64,000 bases of DNA, from NCBI GenBank assembly GCA_014529385.2, contig CM043961.1:9922978-9986977 (forward strand), written 5' to 3'. The notes under the pieces are model-generated. The model was not told the origin of the DNA and ran no database searches. It was given only the letters and a program-made list of their open reading frames with translations. Position numbers and translations under genes: made by a program. Every line of letters starts with the position of its first letter. Position 1 is the stretch's first letter. Positions 60,140 to 64,000 of this stretch are shown piece by piece. The DNA comes from Adiantum capillus-veneris (lineage: Eukaryota; Streptophyta; Polypodiopsida; Polypodiales; Pteridaceae).

Positions 60140-61105
60140 TTGCAGAAGATGAGCAGTAGTCCTTCTGAGGCTGAATCTCTGGCATGCCCCCGCTGCCATT
60201 CGCGCGAGACAAAGTTTTGCTACTTCAATAACTACAGCACAGCGCAGCCACGACATTTTTGCAAGAATTGCAAGCGTTACTGGACCGCGGGAGGCTCTCT
60301 GAGGAACGTCCCAGTTGGTGGCGGCTTGCGCAAAAGCAAAAAATCAAAGCTTTCCAAGCATGGAAAGGACTTGCTCTCCGCATCTTCTGAAGAGTTCCTA
60401 AGTTCAGGTAAGCCAGCTACCTCCCTGCCACTTGCAAGCCCTACTTCTTCTGCAGATGGAGTTATCGATGAAGCTTTTGCAAATCCTGTGGTGCCGCTTC
60501 TCGGGTACCGCCCGACCTTTGAGTTCACATCAGAGAACCTTCTCCCAGGGGATTACAACCCTGATTTACCAACATCACACCCTTTTCATCATATGAACAT
60601 GACACAGAGTACTTGTGAAGTCCATGAAAATTCCCTGTTACCAAATAGTCATTATCAGCTACCCCATGACGTTCGCAATGGCTTCCCCCACCCTCAAAAC
60701 TGGTATGGGAGTATGGATCAAGCTCATTGCAACTATGGTGAGATCTCATCTGAACCATCACAAGAGAGCCACCGAGCAGCACTTTTTCCGAACGCAAATA
60801 CCGGGTACTCCACATTTCAGAGGTACCAGGAGCATGAAAGAAGGGAGCTTAAGGTACAAACAGGGGTGCGGCAGTTTTTTGACGAGTCAAAGATGTCTTG
60901 CAAACAAGGTAATGATGGACAGTGTTCTGTAGAGGAGCAAAACACAGGGTCCCATGATGGGGTTCCCAAGAACATGTTCCTGGTAGAAGATGAAGATGAG
61001 GGCCTTGGCAATGTCATCAATGTGCGTTATCCTTACGACTGGGAGCAGGTTTCTGAGGTCTTGTTCGGAGGGACACCTGATTTTTTCCAGATGCCCACGT
61101 TTTAG
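60140..61105 (+). CDS. Dof-type C2C2 zinc-finger transcription factor
   Basis: 321 codons, intact and intronless in the coding part. The Dof domain covers about residues 14-66: [46 protein letters not shown]. Zinc ligands are C16, C19, C41 and C44. A basic [13 protein letters not shown] tract after it is a likely nuclear-localisation signal. The rest is Ser/Pro/His-rich with an acidic stretch (VEDEDEGLG) and a C-terminal [15 protein letters not shown] that could be an activation or interaction motif. Dof proteins bind AAAG-core sites in promoters. ATG 60140 opens the frame; the ATG at 60149 is an alternative start. The subfamily is not determined. Confidence 0.96.
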   Translation: MQKMSSSPSEAESLACPRCHSRETKFCYFNNYSTAQPRHFCKNCKRYWTAGGSLRNVPVGGGLRKSKKSKLSKHGKDLLSASSEEFLSSGKPATSLPLASPTSSADGVIDEAFANPVVPLLGYRPTFEFTSENLLPGDYNPDLPTSHPFHHMNMTQSTCEVHENSLLPNSHYQLPHDVRNGFPHPQNWYGSMDQAHCNYGEISSEPSQESHRAALFPNANTGYSTFQRYQEHERRELKVQTGVRQFFDESKMSCKQGNDGQCSVEEQNTGSHDGVPKNMFLVEDEDEGLGNVINVRYPYDWEQVSEVLFGGTPDFFQMPTF

Positions 61106-62590
61106 AAGATGACAGGCTCGACGTTACACTTCTCAACCCGTCAGGAATGCGTGTTGTGGTGGATTGCTTCTTAAACATTTACCTGTGTGGATGATGGTCA
61201 GTGCTTGCGTCCTAAGCTTGGTATAAATACCACCAGACATTTGGCTTTCCCCCTAGTGATCTCACAGAGCAGAGAAACTTGAGATTTGCAAATGATCGTC
61301 TTCCTAGTGAACACCTCCATCTTCAATGATTTGTATCTTCCTCTTACTGAGCTTTACATACAAGTCTTTATCTTGGGTTCAGCTGAAGATGATGTGGATC
61401 GTGACGCCGAGGAGAGCTCATAGACTTACATAATCTTTTTACTGGATTTTACCTCGCCCTTACCGGGTTTTCATGATCTGCATAGGGCATGAATTACAGT
61501 CTCTGTTTTCAGAGATGGGTTTTGGCGCTTCAGTTGAGTGGGAGGAACACATACTTATGACCCTAATTGAAAGGGAGCTGTTTTGTTATTTGGGTTGATT
61601 GAACTTTTCTCATCCTACCTAAAGCTGCAAGAGTGGAGATTAAAGTAAATGGAACTTATTATGAAGACTGACTGTTGGAACTAAACATCTGGAGTTGTCA
61701 TTAACTACTTCCTATCTCCAATGCATGCAATTAAACAATGGACTTTGCGTCACACTTGTCGTGAGTAGTCTAGTTTACCTCGTGCGCATCACCATAGTGT
61801 TTTGCAGACAATGAATCATTTCTGTGCTATGCTAAACATGTGAGAGCTTCGTATTTTGGCATTCTAAATAAAGCCTGATCAATCGTCTGTAAAAATCTCA
61901 AGGAAACTTCGAAGGTGAGGTTGAATTCAATGAATGGTGGCTGGCTACTCAGGAGCACAATCAAAGCTTTGAGATGAACTTTGAAAGTTGGGGTTCAATT
62001 GTTCTACTCTCATGATCTGCACAAGAGATTTCCCACTTACTTTGTCCAGTTCTTTGCATGGCTTTAGCACAAGACCCTTAACTATTGCTGCAAGTGAAAC
62101 TTTTCAGATGTTGGATGGATGCCCATGCCCTGCAATATGCCAAGCTTGAACTTCAAGCACGACTTGAGAAAAGATTTATCCAAAAGCGTGTTCAGCCCCA
62201 GAAATTACCCTCTCAATTTTGGGTGAGGAGGAACTAAATCCACCTCAAATTTCACTAAATATAGTCACAAATTTGAAATTTATATAGACATTATGTTTTG
62301 GAATGTGGCATTTTCCTTCTCCAATCACAATGAGAGGGATTTGAAATTGCCTCATTAACTAATTTTCCCGAGCCTTTTTGAGTCTCATCCTTCCTGAGTT
62401 TATTTATTCACCTTCTTGAGTGATTATTTACTGCCGATTTTGGGCAATTGCTCCCTATACCTACTCATGTTGATTCGATCACTTTACTGACTAGTTGGCA
62501 ATTGTAAACACACATAATCAGTCAACACTCACCTTATCTTTCTATGCAGGTCGTTGTGTGCTTTTTGTCTCCAAATTATGCGTTGCAGGG
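61106..62590 (+). other. Dof 3' region and anonymous DNA
   Basis: A candidate polyadenylation signal aataaa lies at about 61867-61872. No other gene is seen. Confidence 0.5.
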
Positions 62591-62596
62591 CAAGCC

Positions 62597-62599
<3 letters not shown>

Positions 62600-62679
<80 letters not shown>
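62600..62679. repeat. Compound (CT)n(GT)n microsatellite
   Basis: CT tract 62600-62641 and GT tract 62643-62679, directly beside the decayed copia 3' coding end. Confidence 0.97.
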
Positions 62680-62681
<2 letters not shown>

Positions 62682-62684
62682 ATC

Positions 62685-64000
62685 CAAACTTCTCATGAGG
62701 CAATGCCTTTGAGAACATATCTACAAGGCTGTTCTATATCTACACATAAACAATATGATCTCTCGAGCTGAGTCTCTCTCCATGACATAGTGATAATGCA
62801 TCTCAATGTGCTTTGTGTGAATACGAAAGACTCTTGCAGTGAGCACAATCTTCCCAACTCCTTGAAATTGGGTAAGAGGCATTGTTGGCACAAGAGATGG
62901 TATTCTCAATAGGGACAACACTAAAAGAATTAAACAAGTTACGGTGAGATATATTAGGCTTTGTAGCACCACTTCCAAAATGCCACACATGTGAATTTGC
63001 GACTTGAATCATGCATGTATCATGGATAGAAGGGTCATACTGACATTGTTGCACTAAAAGTCCATTCTATATCAACAAATGCAATGGTTACATTTGAAGA
63101 AGATTCACTTTCTTTCTTGCGTGTCTCTTTAGATTTTAACTTAAGACATTGCTTTATCATATGATCAATAGCTCTACAATAGCTGCATCATAACTTTTTT
63201 TTTTCCTCGTTCAATAGATTTATCGGGTGCATTGCTATTATGGGATGCATTTTTCAGAGATATTTGCTAGCTGAAGAAGGAACAATGAGAGGAGCAACAT
63301 TGTTTTTGCCACCTCTTCTTCATGTAACAACAAAAGCTTGATCAATAGTACGTTGTTTAGCCCTATTTTTTTTGGACATAGCCTCTTGTAATAACAAAGA
63401 GGCACCAACACATCACACTTAACAACATTATCATTTTCCTCGACTTGAAGTAGAAGCAAAGTTTGATACAAATTTGCTAAGACATGTAGAATAGTTTGCA
63501 CAAGTAAATGGTCGGGAATGACTTCACATGTAGAGTTGAGCAATGAGTTGTTAATTGATATCTTTGATTTCCACAAGAAAATATTCCATTTCATCTTCCT
63601 CGTGCATGACCTTGACTCTAGTTGTTTTTGCAAAAATGATATTTTGTGCCATTGCTACCTGCATATAAGCTAGCTAGAATTTTCCGTGCCGCTTTTATTG
63701 TTTTGGCTAAACGAATGTGATGATTGATAGTATGCTTGATAGACAACACAAAGAATGGATGCACCTGCGGATCTCTACTATCCCAACTAGCCTATTCAGT
63801 TGTAGATAAAACAACACTAGTTGTCATAAAATCTAATATCTAACTAATCCAAATGATTTCTCATATTAACCTGATTATTCAATGTGAGAGAATAAACGGG
63901 AACAAGAGTTAAATATAGACATGTACTTATGGATCTATCTCAACACGGGATTAAAGTCAATGGGTCCAAATGAGAGACGACCTTTCAAAGAGCAATGCTA
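62685..64000 (-). pseudogene. Internally deleted Ty1/copia element (gag, protease, RNase H tail)
   Basis: On the minus strand, gag-like text (EMEYFLVEIKDINNSLLNS; about 63590-63540) leads to a zinc knuckle CSYCRAIDHMIKQC (about 63190-63150) preceded by a stop. It continues to a protease start resembling W-x-x-D-S-G-A with the Asp changed (HFGSGATKPNISHRNLFNSF; about 63030-62960) and ISCANNASYPI. It then jumps at about 62840 to the RNase H end, HTKHIEMHYHYV...VDIEQ and, after a frame change, DMFSKALPHEKFGW. Integrase and RT are missing. The stretch 63818-64000 recurs at 51431-51618 and is probably LTR or leader. Confidence 0.7.

Overview
The window reads as nuclear DNA of a land plant. The only convincingly intact host gene is a Dof zinc-finger transcription factor (60140-61105), a plant-restricted family. 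Plant-type HMA/HIPP gene fragments sit inside transposons. Almost everything else is transposable element and simple repeat, with about twenty-five (CT/GA)n arrays plus (GT)n and (AT)n arrays. A large, repeat-rich genome such as a fern is my best guess from overall style, but nothing here proves the clade.

Layout. 1-1080: minus-strand Ty3/gypsy reverse-transcriptase remnant. 4211-6123: the 3' half of another Ty3/gypsy element, integrase followed in frame by a retropepsin-like segment and a basic Q-rich tail. 8285-12200: a decayed LTR-type element with a long coiled-coil frame and no polymerase. 12740-13050: minisatellite. 13300-15730: large GA arrays and a weak LINE tail. 15813-21330: a complete Ty1/copia element with both LTRs, PBS, PPT and a perfect 5-bp target duplication. 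21340-24720: SSR-rich DNA with a long fold-back repeat. 26004-29322: decayed Tnp2/KDZ-like transposase.

29370-32383 is a truncated plus-strand CACTA copy. 35523-54493 is a nested stack: an outer CACTA element is split inside its own second gene by a complete CACTA element of the same family (36916-49694, TSD TTT). That inner element is itself split in a (CT)n tract by a LINE (about 42755-47550). The stack sits in a roughly 285-bp tandem repeat. The inner CACTA carries a fragment of a heavy-metal-associated isoprenylated protein gene ending in a CaaX box (48218-48575). The outer one carries a probable HMA exon start (53173-53232).

55000-59150 is gene-free. 59150-61900 is the Dof locus. 62685-64000 is a deleted minus-strand copia element.

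How it fits together: the CACTA family encodes a Tnp2-type transposase (with DUF4218 and DUF4216 parts) and a Transposase_24 protein, and ends in CACTACAAGAGG inverted repeats with subterminal TAGCGACG motifs. All copies here carry stops, frameshifts or deletions, so none looks autonomous. Domain names come from reading motifs; no database search was possible.
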